NCBI GenBank assembly: GCA_013041995.1
Contig: JABDRA010000643.1
Span: 1 to 5,653 of the forward strand
Length of the DNA: 5,653 nucleotides
Direction of reading: 5' to 3'
Source: Anderseniella sp.
GTDB lineage: Bacteria > Pseudomonadota > Alphaproteobacteria > Rhizobiales > Aestuariivirgaceae
The position numbers and the translations under genes were made by a program. Below are positions 1 through 5,653 of the stretch, in pieces; the stretch's first letter is position 1; the number at the start of each line of letters is the position of its first letter. The notes below the pieces were generated by a model. It was not told the origin of the DNA and did no database searches. It saw only the letters and a list, made by a program, of their open reading frames with translations.

Positions 1-243
1 GTACCGCGCCATTGCAGAAACCGTCTGGACTTCGATTTTGGGCGATTCTGCCGGCCAGAAGCGAGCCGCACCACGGATAATTGTTGAGTAAATTGCTCCA
101 CATTACCAGATGGTGAAAGCCTGCCAACTTAAACCATAATACACTTGCCTAAAGCGCCTGTGCTGCGTCATTCTGTGATGCAACTAGGAGAGGAAGGCGA
201 AAGAGGTGCTCCGTTTGAAGGGTACGGCCTTGTTAAATAAAAT
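1..243. other. Upstream leader region, no supported gene
   Basis: This stretch precedes the first operon gene and holds no gene I can support. A 29-codon open frame enters from the left edge and stops with TAA at 89-91; it could be the tail of an upstream gene but is too short to judge. The promoter should lie here. Weak candidates are a -10-like CATAAT at 135-140 and an imperfect palindrome TTACCA-GA-TGGTGA at 103-116 (5 of 6 pairs), which could be an operator. No convincing -35 box, FNR-type site or -24/-12 promoter was found. An in-frame TAA at 238-240 lies one codon before the chaperone start. Confidence 0.4.
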
Positions 244-846
244 ATGGGTGAGGCTAAGTTAGCGCTGCCAGTTTCCGAAGAAGACGTATTGCGGGCAAAC
301 CTGTACAGGTTGCTGGCCACGACCTTGCGCGCGGGCCCGTCCCGGCAAGATCTTGGTATGTTTGCCGACATGCATGGCGATGACACACTCATTGGCCAGG
401 CTGTTTCAGCCATTACCCGTGTCGCCGCCAAGTCCAGTCCTGAAGAGGTTTCCCGTGAATTTCACGATCTTTTCATCGGCGTGGGCCGGGGCGAACTGGT
501 GCCTTACGGGTCTTATTACCTTACCGGGTTCCTGCACGAAAAACCACTGGCGCGGCTGCGCAATGACATGAGCCGTCTTGGTATTGAGCGGCGTGACGAT
601 GTCGCCGAACCTGAAGACCACATTGCTGCACTGTGTGAAATGATGGCCGGCCTCATCGTCGGCGATTTTGGCGAAGCGCTGGATCTCGAAGAACAGAAGA
701 AATTTTTCCAGGCCCACATTGCATCGTGGGCCAAGCACTTTTTCACCGATCTCGAGGGTGCGCGCTCATCGGTGTTTTATGCCTGTATCGGGCAGTTGGG
801 CGCGGCATTCATGGACGTGGAAGATCAGGCCTTTTTGATGGTCTGA
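244..846 (+). CDS. TorD-family molybdoenzyme chaperone
   Basis: This 200-residue cytoplasmic protein is a TorD/DmsD-family chaperone. Such proteins bind the twin-arginine leader of a molybdoenzyme, delay export until the cofactor is inserted, and protect the apoenzyme. Its position ahead of fdhA makes FdhA the likely client. It shows an all-helical pattern, the conserved PYGSYYL stretch at 87-93, the LHEKPLARLR segment at about 97-106, and the TorD signature E-P-E-D-H at 122-126 followed by a helix with LCEMMAGLI. Length fits the family and there is no signal peptide or membrane segment. ATG 244 is chosen because TAA at 238-240 blocks any upstream in-frame start and the conserved first helix begins by residue 13. 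No good Shine-Dalgarno is visible; the nearest AAGG is about 20 bases away, so initiation may rely on the AT-rich leader. The exact client is inferred from context. Confidence 0.92.
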   Translation: MGEAKLALPVSEEDVLRANLYRLLATTLRAGPSRQDLGMFADMHGDDTLIGQAVSAITRVAAKSSPEEVSREFHDLFIGVGRGELVPYGSYYLTGFLHEKPLARLRNDMSRLGIERRDDVAEPEDHIAALCEMMAGLIVGDFGEALDLEEQKKFFQAHIASWAKHFFTDLEGARSSVFYACIGQLGAAFMDVEDQAFLMV

Positions 847-862
847 TGCTTTTTGTGTAACC

Positions 863-878
863 GGACGGCTTGCCGTCC
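863..878 (+). other. Intercistronic hairpin before fdhX
   Basis: GGACGG (863-868) and CCGTCC (873-878) form a perfect 6-bp stem around the loop CTTG, a tetraloop known to be unusually stable in RNA. It ends seven bases before the ribosome binding site of the small Tat protein. An A-rich stretch follows rather than a T-run, so it does not look like a terminator. An mRNA-stability or processing role is inference. Confidence 0.5.
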
Positions 879-897
879 AAAACTGAAGGAGCGGAGA

Positions 898-1092
898 ATG
901 GCAAAAGGAAGTGACAAGGTGGCCGCAGGCCGTCGCGATTTCCTGAAGCTTGCTGGTGTGTCCGCTGTGACCGGAACTGCAGCTGTTGCTGCCGGATCGG
1001 TTGCGGCAGAAGCTGCAGCGCCTGTTGAAGGCAGTGCTGGCTATCAGGAAACTGATCACGTCAAGACATATTACAAGCTAGCCGCGTTCTAG
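898..1092 (+). CDS. fdhX: Small Tat-signal protein of formate dehydrogenase region (FdhX type)
   Basis: This 64-residue protein is almost entirely a twin-arginine signal peptide plus a short conserved tail. The signal has G-R-R-D-F-L-K at 11-17, an Ala/Gly/Val-rich hydrophobic segment at about 18-37, and possible cleavage sites in the AAEAAA stretch at 37-42. The tail has Y49-Q-E-T-D-H54-V-K-T-Y58-Y59. This matches the 'formate dehydrogenase region TAT target' family (TIGR02811 from memory), whose hallmark is a Y-x-x-[TS]-x-H-[IV]-x-x-[YF]-Y motif; position 2 is Gln where the family usually has a basic residue. ATG 898 is preceded by AAGGAG at 886-891, six bases away. An upstream TTG at 853 would add 15 residues without a binding site and is rejected. 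It lies 51 bases after the chaperone and 80 before fdhA. Its function is not established; an accessory or cofactor-handling role is only inferred. Confidence 0.85.
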   Translation: MAKGSDKVAAGRRDFLKLAGVSAVTGTAAVAAGSVAAEAAAPVEGSAGYQETDHVKTYYKLAAF

Positions 1093-1137
1093 TTTCTGTT
1101 TGGAACTGAATTTGCGGAGTTTAGGGATTTAAGTTCA

Positions 1138-1155
1138 GACGCCAATCAAGGCGTC
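1138..1155 (+). other. Intercistronic hairpin before fdhA
   Basis: GACGCC (1138-1143) and GGCGTC (1150-1155) form a perfect 6-bp stem with loop AATCAA, ending six bases before the GGAGG of fdhA. No T-run follows, so termination is unlikely. Its placement parallels the hairpin before the small Tat protein. It might mark an mRNA processing or stabilising site, or limit upstream pairing with the ribosome binding site; this is inference. Confidence 0.45.
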
Positions 1156-1161
1156 GCATCT

Positions 1162-1166
1162 GGAGG
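1162..1166 (+). promoter_or_regulatory. Strong ribosome binding site of fdhA
   Basis: GGAGG lies six bases before ATG 1173 and fixes the start of FdhA. It is clearly stronger than the site of the chaperone gene, in keeping with a structural subunit made in larger amounts. Confidence 0.75.
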
Positions 1167-1172
1167 AAGATC

Positions 1173-4121
1173 ATGCTCAGGAAGAAGACGGGAGAGGTGG
1201 CGTTCGGCCCTCGACTGTCATCGGCCCTCACCGATTTAACCGGTGGAGCGATTGACAGGCGGACATTCTTGCGCCGTTCGGGACTTGCAGTAGGCGGTCT
1301 CGCGGCAGCATCGACACTAACGTCGGGAATGGTGCGCAAGGCTGAAGCAGCAACGGTATCCGGTGCGGTTGAAATCAAGAAGTCAGTGTGTACGCACTGC
1401 TCGGTTGGTTGCACCGTGCTGGCAGAAACCACAAACGGCGTGTGGGTTGGCCAGGAACCTGGTTTCGACAGCCCGTTCAACCTTGGCGCACATTGCGCCA
1501 AAGGTGCTGCGGTTCGCGAGCACGCTCATGGTGAGCGCCGCCTGAAGTATCCGACCAAGCTGGTGGATGGCAAATGGCAAAAAGTGTCATGGGAAGAAGC
1601 CATCAACGAAATCGGCGACAAGATGCTGGATATTCGCGAGAAGTCCGGTCCCGATTCAGTATACTGGCTGGGTTCCGCCAAGCACAACAATGAGCAGGCC
1701 TACCTGTTCCGCAAGTTCTACGCCTACTGGGGCACCAACAATGGTGACCACCAGGCGCGTATCTGTCACTCAACCACAGTTGCCGGTGTTGCCAACACCT
1801 GGGGCTATGGTGCGATGACCAACTCGTACAATGACATGCACAATTCGCGTGCCATCTTCCTGATCGGCGGCAACCCGGCCGAGGCGCATCCTGTGTCTTT
1901 GCTGCACATGCTGAAAGCCAAGGAAGAAAACAACGCGGCATTCATTGTCTGCGATCCGCGCTTTACGCGTACCGCTGCTCATGCCACCGAATATGTCCGG
2001 TTCCGTTCCGGCACCGACGTGGCGCTGATCTGGGGTATTTTGTACCACATCTTCGAAAACAGCTGGGAAGACAAGGACTTCATCTCCCGCCGCGTTTGGG
2101 GCATGGAGTACATCAAGGAAGAAGTCGCCAAGTGGACCCCTGAGGAAGTTGAAAAGGTCACCGGTGTTCCCGGCTCGCAGCTCAAGCGCGTTGCCCGCAC
2201 CATGGCCCAGAACAAGCCGGGCACCATCGTGTGGTGCATGGGCGGTACTCAGCATACCAACGGCAACAACAACACACGGGCTTACTGTGTGCTGCAGCTT
2301 GCTCTCGGTAACATGGGCGTTGCCGGTGGCGGTGCCAACATCTTCCGCGGCCATGACAATGTGCAAGGTGCAACCGACCTTGGCGTTCTGATGGACACAC
2401 TGCCTGGTTACTATGGCCTGTCAAAAGGCGCATGGGCTCACTGGTCACGTGTGTGGGAAGAAGACCTTGACTGGCTGAAGGGCCGTTTCGGTACCCGCAA
2501 GGACAAGGACGGCAAAGACAAGGCGATGATGAACGAGAAGGGTATTCCCGTCTCGCGCTGGATCGACGGTGTCCTTGAAGCGAAAGAGAACATTGATCAG
2601 CCGGACAATGTCCGCGCCATGGTGTTCTGGGGCCACGCGCCCAATTCGCAGACCCGTTTGCCTGACATGCAGAAGGCAATGGCCAAGCTCGACCTTCTGG
2701 TCGTGGTTGACCCGTTCCCGACCATGTCGGCCGTCATGCACGGCCGCAAGGACGGTGTCTATCTGCTGCCTGCAACAACGCAGTTCGAGACCCATGGGTC
2801 TGTTACCGCATCGAACCGGTCGCTGCAGTGGCGTGAAAAGGTCATGGACCCGTTGTTCGAGTCCCTGCCGGACCACGTCATCATGCAGATGTTTGCCGAG
2901 AAGTTCGGCTTTGCTGATCGGTTCTTCCGCAATATCAAGGTCGAAGAGACCAAGATCGGCAAGCTGACGGTCAAGGAACCGAGCATCGAAGACACGCTGC
3001 GGGAAATCAACCGCGGCATGTGGACGATCGGGTATACCGGACAGTCACCGGAGCGTCTCAAGTTGCACATGGCCAACCAGCACACGTTCGACAGAACGAC
3101 GCTGCAGGCCCGCGGTGGCCCGGCGGATGGTGACTATTATGGTCTGCCATGGCCGTCATGGGGCACGCCGGAAATGAAACATCCCGGCACGCCGAACCTG
3201 TACGACAACTCCAAGTCGGTGGCTGAAGGCGGTCTGACCTTCCGTGCCCGTTTCGGTGTCAAGGCGCCGGACGAGTGGGGCGGTGCCAACATGCTGGCTG
3301 AAGGCGCTTACTCCGTGGATTCCGAAATTAAGGATGGTTATCCTGAGTTCACCTACGGCATGCTGCGCAAACTCGGCTGGGACGGCGACCTTTCGGCAGA
3401 CGAACTGGCTGCCATCAAGAAGGTTGCCGGCACTGACGATCAGGAAAAGCTCGACAAGATCAACTGGAAAGTTGACCTGTCAGGCGGTATCCAGCGGGTT
3501 GCAATCAAGCATGGTTGCGCGCCGTTCGGTAATGCCAAGGCTCGTACTGTTGTGTGGACGTTCCCGGATCCGGTGCCGTTACACCGCGAACCGCTGTACA
3601 CGCCGCGTCGTGATCTTCTGCCCCAATACGCAACCTTCAAGGACCGGAAGATGCATCGTCTTCCAACCATGTTCGAATCGATTCAGAAGAATGATTTCTC
3701 GAAAGAGTATCCGATCATTCTGACATCGGGTCGCCTCGTGGAATATGAAGGTGGTGGGGACGAGACACGTTCCAACCCATGGCTTGCGGAATTGCAGCAG
3801 GACATGTTCGTCGAGATCAATCCGGTTGATGCCAACGATCTCGGTATCAGGAACGGAGATACGGTCTGGGTGGAGGGCCCTGAAAAGGGCAAGGTCAAGG
3901 TAATGGCCATGGTTACCGAGCGGGTTGGCAGAGGCGTTGCCTTCAAGCCGTTCCACTTTGGTGGTCACATGCAGGGTGAAGACCTGCGGGCCAATTATCC
4001 TGCGGGTTCTGATCCGTATGTCCTGGGCGAAGCGACCAATACGGCGCAGACCTATGGCTATGATTCAGTCACCCAGATGCAGGAAACCAAGACCACTCTC
4101 TGCAAAATTGCAAAAGCATAA
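1173..4121 (+). CDS. fdhA: Formate dehydrogenase catalytic (alpha) subunit, Cys-type, Tat-exported
   Basis: This 982-residue protein is the molybdopterin (Mo or W) subunit that oxidises formate to CO2, probably in the periplasm. A twin-arginine leader (D-R29-R30-T-F-L-R-R, hydrophobic to about 52, likely cleavage after AEA at 57-59) follows an n-region of about 28 residues. Cys73, Cys76, Cys80 and Cys108 bind a [4Fe-4S] cluster, and Lys110 in the CAKG motif fits the conserved electron-relay lysine. The active site A-R-I-C198-H199 replaces the selenocysteine-histidine of E. coli FdnG; codon 198 is TGT (1764-1766), so no Sec insertion is needed. Arg369 in the NNNTRAYC segment fits the conserved catalytic arginine, and the FRGHDNVQGATD segment (391-402) is typical of FdnG-like enzymes. 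A molybdopterin dinucleotide-binding domain covers about 846-982. The length is close to FdnG (about 1015) and the frame is intact. The metal cannot be read from sequence. Confidence 0.97.
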   Translation: MLRKKTGEVAFGPRLSSALTDLTGGAIDRRTFLRRSGLAVGGLAAASTLTSGMVRKAEAATVSGAVEIKKSVCTHCSVGCTVLAETTNGVWVGQEPGFDSPFNLGAHCAKGAAVREHAHGERRLKYPTKLVDGKWQKVSWEEAINEIGDKMLDIREKSGPDSVYWLGSAKHNNEQAYLFRKFYAYWGTNNGDHQARICHSTTVAGVANTWGYGAMTNSYNDMHNSRAIFLIGGNPAEAHPVSLLHMLKAKEENNAAFIVCDPRFTRTAAHATEYVRFRSGTDVALIWGILYHIFENSWEDKDFISRRVWGMEYIKEEVAKWTPEEVEKVTGVPGSQLKRVARTMAQNKPGTIVWCMGGTQHTNGNNNTRAYCVLQLALGNMGVAGGGANIFRGHDNVQGATDLGVLMDTLPGYYGLSKGAWAHWSRVWEEDLDWLKGRFGTRKDKDGKDKAMMNEKGIPVSRWIDGVLEAKENIDQPDNVRAMVFWGHAPNSQTRLPDMQKAMAKLDLLVVVDPFPTMSAVMHGRKDGVYLLPATTQFETHGSVTASNRSLQWREKVMDPLFESLPDHVIMQMFAEKFGFADRFFRNIKVEETKIGKLTVKEPSIEDTLREINRGMWTIGYTGQSPERLKLHMANQHTFDRTTLQARGGPADGDYYGLPWPSWGTPEMKHPGTPNLYDNSKSVAEGGLTFRARFGVKAPDEWGGANMLAEGAYSVDSEIKDGYPEFTYGMLRKLGWDGDLSADELAAIKKVAGTDDQEKLDKINWKVDLSGGIQRVAIKHGCAPFGNAKARTVVWTFPDPVPLHREPLYTPRRDLLPQYATFKDRKMHRLPTMFESIQKNDFSKEYPIILTSGRLVEYEGGGDETRSNPWLAELQQDMFVEINPVDANDLGIRNGDTVWVEGPEKGKVKVMAMVTERVGRGVAFKPFHFGGHMQGEDLRANYPAGSDPYVLGEATNTAQTYGYDSVTQMQETKTTLCKIAKA

Positions 4122-4126
4122 GGAGG
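4119..4126 (+). promoter_or_regulatory. fdhA stop overlapping fdhB ribosome binding site
   Basis: The TAA of fdhA (4119-4121) shares its last base with AGGAGG (4121-4126), which sits seven bases before the fdhB ATG. A ribosome terminating on fdhA would cover this site, so translation of the two subunits is probably coupled, fitting 1:1 assembly of FdhA and FdhB. Confidence 0.8.
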
Positions 4127-4133
4127 ATACAGA

Positions 4134-4727
4134 ATGGCTCGCATGAAGTTCCTGTGTGATGCTGAACGTTGCATCGAGTGCAACGCCTGTGTCACCGCGT
4201 GTAAGAACGAACATGAAGTTCCGTGGGGTGTAAACCGCCGCCGTGTCGTCACTATAAATGACGGCAAGCCCGGTGAACGCTCGATCTCGGTGGCTTGCAT
4301 GCATTGTTCGGATGCACCTTGCATGGCCGTGTGCCCGGTTGACTGTTTCTATCAGTCTGCCGAGGGCGTGGTTCTGCACAACAAAGACCTCTGCATCGGT
4401 TGTGGTTACTGCTTTTACGCGTGTCCGTTTGGCGCGCCGCAGTTTCCGCAGGTTGGTAACTTCGGCTCACGCGGCAAGATGGACAAATGTACCTTCTGCG
4501 CCGGTGGTCCTGAGGAAGCCAACTCCGATAAGGAGTTCAAAAAATATGGCCGTAACCGCCTGGCCGAGGGCAAACTTCCGCTTTGTGCGGAAATGTGCGC
4601 GACCAAGGCATTGCTTGCAGGTGATGGTGACCAGGTCGCCAACATCTACCGTGAGCGTGTGGTTGGTCGTGGCTTTGGTTCCGGTGCCTGGGGATGGGGC
4701 AAAGCCTATCCCGGTTCCGGCTCATAA
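4134..4727 (+). CDS. fdhB: Formate dehydrogenase iron-sulfur (beta) subunit
   Basis: This 197-residue ferredoxin-like subunit carries electrons from FdhA toward the cytochrome b subunit. Sixteen cysteines form four clusters' worth of ligands: C13-x2-C16-x2-C19-x3-C23, C55-x2-C58-x4-C63-x3-C67, C87-x2-C90-x2-C93-x3-C97, and C119-x2-C122 with C151-x3-C155. The pattern matches the FdnH/DmsB/NrfC-type family with four [4Fe-4S] clusters. Cys8 and Cys71 are extra. There is no signal peptide, so it presumably crosses the membrane bound to the Tat-targeted FdhA. E. coli FdnH is about 294 residues and ends in a membrane helix. This protein stops soon after the last cluster in a Gly/Trp-rich tail (GSGAWGWGK) with no helix, so anchoring must depend on FdhC. 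The start follows AGGAGG at 4121-4126, 12 bases after the fdhA stop. Confidence 0.96.
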   Translation: MARMKFLCDAERCIECNACVTACKNEHEVPWGVNRRRVVTINDGKPGERSISVACMHCSDAPCMAVCPVDCFYQSAEGVVLHNKDLCIGCGYCFYACPFGAPQFPQVGNFGSRGKMDKCTFCAGGPEEANSDKEFKKYGRNRLAEGKLPLCAEMCATKALLAGDGDQVANIYRERVVGRGFGSGAWGWGKAYPGSGS

Positions 4728-4747
4728 AGGCCGACATGAAATAGTCA

Positions 4748-4774
4748 GGGACCGCCCGGCGGTTCCTGGCGGTC
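4748..4774 (+). other. Alternative hairpins after fdhB (first of three)
   Basis: Two mutually exclusive pairings are visible. GGGACCG (4748-4754) can pair with CGGTTCC (4760-4766, one G-U), or GACCGCC (4750-4756) can pair perfectly with GGCGGTC (4768-4774). Competing stems of this kind occur in attenuators, but no leader peptide or ligand-binding core is evident here. A role in 3' protection of the upstream message is equally possible. Confidence 0.35.
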
Positions 4775-4787
4775 ACATCGACGATAT

Positions 4788-4806
4788 GGGCATATTGATG
4801 ATGCCC
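4788..4806 (+). other. Small hairpin after fdhB (second of three)
   Basis: GGGCAT (4788-4793) and ATGCCC (4801-4806) form a perfect 6-bp stem with a 7-base loop. It sits between the alternative stems upstream and the strong terminator-like hairpin just downstream. Confidence 0.35.
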
Positions 4807-4810
4807 GGAC

Positions 4811-4838
4811 AGGGCGGCGAGAAATCGCCGCCCTTGTT
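4811..4838 (+). terminator. Terminator-like hairpin between fdhB and the lipoprotein gene
   Basis: AGGGCGGCGA (4811-4820) and TCGCCGCCCT (4825-4834) form a perfect 10-bp GC-rich stem closed by the GNRA loop GAAA. TTGTT follows, a poor U-tract, so full rho-independent termination is doubtful. Since fdhC, an essential part of the complex, lies downstream, a leaky terminator or a barrier to 3' exonucleases that favours fdhAB message is more likely than a true operon end. No promoter was recognised downstream of it. Confidence 0.45.
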
Positions 4839-4914
4839 CCAGATGACGGTGTTATTGCCGGATTGAATGTTTGTTGAACTTTCGACGGCATCGGTTTTGG
4901 CCATGCCGCACCTG

Positions 4915-4921
4915 AAAGGGG
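4915..4921 (+). promoter_or_regulatory. Ribosome binding site deciding the lipoprotein start
   Basis: AAAGGGG lies 11 bases before ATG 4933 and also upstream of in-frame TTG codons at 4927 and 4930. The alternative ATG at 4867 has no such site, so the start is placed at 4933 or at the adjacent TTGs. All of these give the same lipoprotein signal peptide. Confidence 0.5.
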
Positions 4922-4932
4922 TGAATTTGTTG

Positions 4933-5130
4933 ATGACCACCAGAACCGTTCGGTTTTTCGTATTGGCGATACTTCTCGGGCTGCTTGCAGGTTGCGAGGA
5001 GGGGGAAAACGCAAACCCGTTTCTAAAAGAAAAAGGCGTTTATAGTGGGCCGGCAGATGAACCGCTGAGTGATGAAACAAACCAGAAGCTTCGCCAGCGC
5101 ATGATCATCCAGCGCGGCGGCAGCATATAA
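4933..5130 (+). CDS. Small putative lipoprotein of unknown function in fdh operon
   Basis: I do not recognise this family. From ATG 4933 it is 65 residues: a short basic n-region (MTTRTVR), a hydrophobic segment at 8-19, and a clear lipobox L-L-A-G-C with Cys21 as the lipidated residue. The mature part is only 45 residues, acidic just after the Cys (CEEGENANP), then a polar stretch ending in a basic helix-like tail (LRQRMIIQRGG). It has no further cysteines and no metal-binding motif. Residue +2 after the Cys is Glu, not the Asp that retains lipoproteins in the inner membrane of enteric bacteria. Signal peptide and binding site support a real gene. It sits between fdhB and fdhC on the same strand, after a 205-base spacer and 74 bases before fdhC, so it may act in complex assembly or stability at the membrane; that is inference from position alone. 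An upstream ATG at 4867 would bury the signal peptide and is less likely. Confidence 0.72.
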   Translation: MTTRTVRFFVLAILLGLLAGCEEGENANPFLKEKGVYSGPADEPLSDETNQKLRQRMIIQRGGSI

Positions 5131-5204
5131 ACATGAGTGACAGTCGCTGATCGCGCGGCAAGTGAATTATTACCTGACACGGGCAACCCAAGGGGACCAG
5201 CGTT

Positions 5205-5653
5205 ATGAAATCCAGCACAGACCTTTTAAAATCCATGCGAACGGTGTGCATGGCGCTCATTGCGGTAACGCTACTTGTTACGGCCAGTTTCAGCGCTCCC
5301 GCGGCTGCCCAGACATCAGGTCCGGATGTGGCGACCGAAGCGCAAAGCACTGACCTGAATACCGGGTTCTGGAGCCAGATCCGCAAAGGCGCTACCGGCA
5401 CAGTTTCAATTCCGGACAAGAACGCAGCTGTCCTGATCCAGTCGGAAGGTGATACTGCTTACCGGGCGTTTCGCAATGGTCCGCTGAAACTGTATTCAGT
5501 CTACGGGCTGCTCGGCATCCTGTTTCTGCTGGCTTTGTATTTCGTGATGCGTGGCCGTATCAAGGTCGACCATGGCCTGTCAGGTGTAACCATGGTGCGC
5601 TTTAACGGACTTGAACGGTTCGCCCACTGGTTGATGGCAGGTTCGTTCGTGAT
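5205..5653 (+). CDS. fdhC: Formate dehydrogenase cytochrome b (gamma) subunit, 5' part
   Basis: The reading frame starts at ATG 5205, with AGGGGA at 5191-5196 eight bases upstream, and stays open for 149 codons to the window edge, so the gene is cut. It encodes the membrane cytochrome b that takes electrons from FdhB and reduces quinone. A Sec-type signal peptide spans 1-35 (likely cleavage after AAA, before Gln36). A periplasmic segment follows with the family-typical G-T-V-S-I-P-D-K at 65-72, A-A-V-L-I-Q-S-E-G at 74-82 and A-F-R-N-G-P-L at 88-94. A membrane helix spans about 96-115, with R-G-R-I-K at 116-120 placing the next loop in the cytoplasm. R-F-A-H141-W then matches R-A-C-H-W of E. 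coli FdnI, making His141 a likely heme b ligand at the start of the next helix. FdnI lacks the first 120 residues or so. The remaining helices and other heme ligands lie beyond the window. Confidence 0.93.
   Translation, partial: MKSSTDLLKSMRTVCMALIAVTLLVTASFSAPAAAQTSGPDVATEAQSTDLNTGFWSQIRKGATGTVSIPDKNAAVLIQSEGDTAYRAFRNGPLKLYSVYGLLGILFLLALYFVMRGRIKVDHGLSGVTMVRFNGLERFAHWLMAGSFV

Noticed and set aside
2..91. Open frame entering from the left edge and ending at TAA 89-91, possible tail of an upstream gene
   Set aside because: Only 29 codons with no recognisable motif; other frames are open over similar lengths, so it cannot be called a gene.
112..124. Possible -24/-12 (sigma-54) promoter, TGG followed by TGC
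   Set aside because: The GG-to-GC spacing is one base short of the required 10, and flanking bases do not fit the consensus.
178..240. 20-codon open frame ahead of the chaperone gene
   Set aside because: No ribosome binding site and no recognisable peptide; reported only as context for the weak chaperone start.
1770..2366. Long minus-strand open frame (198 codons) within fdhA
   Set aside because: Lies entirely opposite conserved FdhA coding sequence; its composition is that of a shadow frame in GC-rich coding DNA and it shows no motif.
4786..4866. 26-codon open frame with stop directly abutting an ATG at 4867
   Set aside because: No ribosome binding site, lies across the hairpins, and the lipoprotein start is better placed at 4933.
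4258..4866. Long + strand open frame (202 codons) overlapping fdhB in another frame
   Set aside because: Arg/Ser/Pro/Val-rich shadow of fdhB, whose own frame has all sixteen cluster cysteines and a perfect ribosome binding site.
5162..5353. 63-codon open frame overlapping the start of fdhC
   Set aside because: Overlaps the well-supported fdhC frame, which has a binding site, signal peptide and family motifs; this one has none.

Overview
The window carries most of a respiratory, membrane-bound formate dehydrogenase operon, all on the + strand. In order it holds a TorD-type chaperone, a very small Tat-signal protein (FdhX type), the molybdopterin catalytic subunit FdhA, the four-cluster ferredoxin-like subunit FdhB, a small lipoprotein, and the start of the cytochrome b subunit FdhC, which runs off the right edge. 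The moderately GC-rich codon use, the gene order, an FdhB without a C-terminal membrane helix and an FdhC with a long secreted N-terminal extension all suggest a proteobacterium, most likely an alphaproteobacterium. I cannot name a genus. No mobile elements, CRISPR arrays, tRNAs or rRNAs were seen.

Layout: 1-243 is leader sequence with no gene I can support, apart from a possible tail of an upstream gene ending near base 91. 244-846 is the chaperone. 898-1092 is the 64-residue Tat protein. 1173-4121 is FdhA, a Cys-type (not selenocysteine) enzyme. 4134-4727 is FdhB, its ribosome binding site overlapping the fdhA stop. 4728-4932 is a structured spacer with three successive potential hairpins, the last terminator-like. 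4933-5130 is the lipoprotein. 5205-5653 is the 5' part of fdhC.

How they work together (family knowledge plus inference): the chaperone would hold the FdhA precursor in the cytoplasm until cofactor loading and Tat export. FdhA oxidises formate to CO2 in the periplasm at a molybdopterin site with Cys198. Electrons pass through the FdhA [4Fe-4S] cluster and the four predicted FdhB clusters to the hemes b of FdhC, which reduce quinone. FdhX and the small lipoprotein have no established role. They, and the recurrent stem-loops in the intercistronic gaps, are the parts most worth a second look. I found no sign of a wholly new system; this is a recognisable operon with some poorly understood small components.
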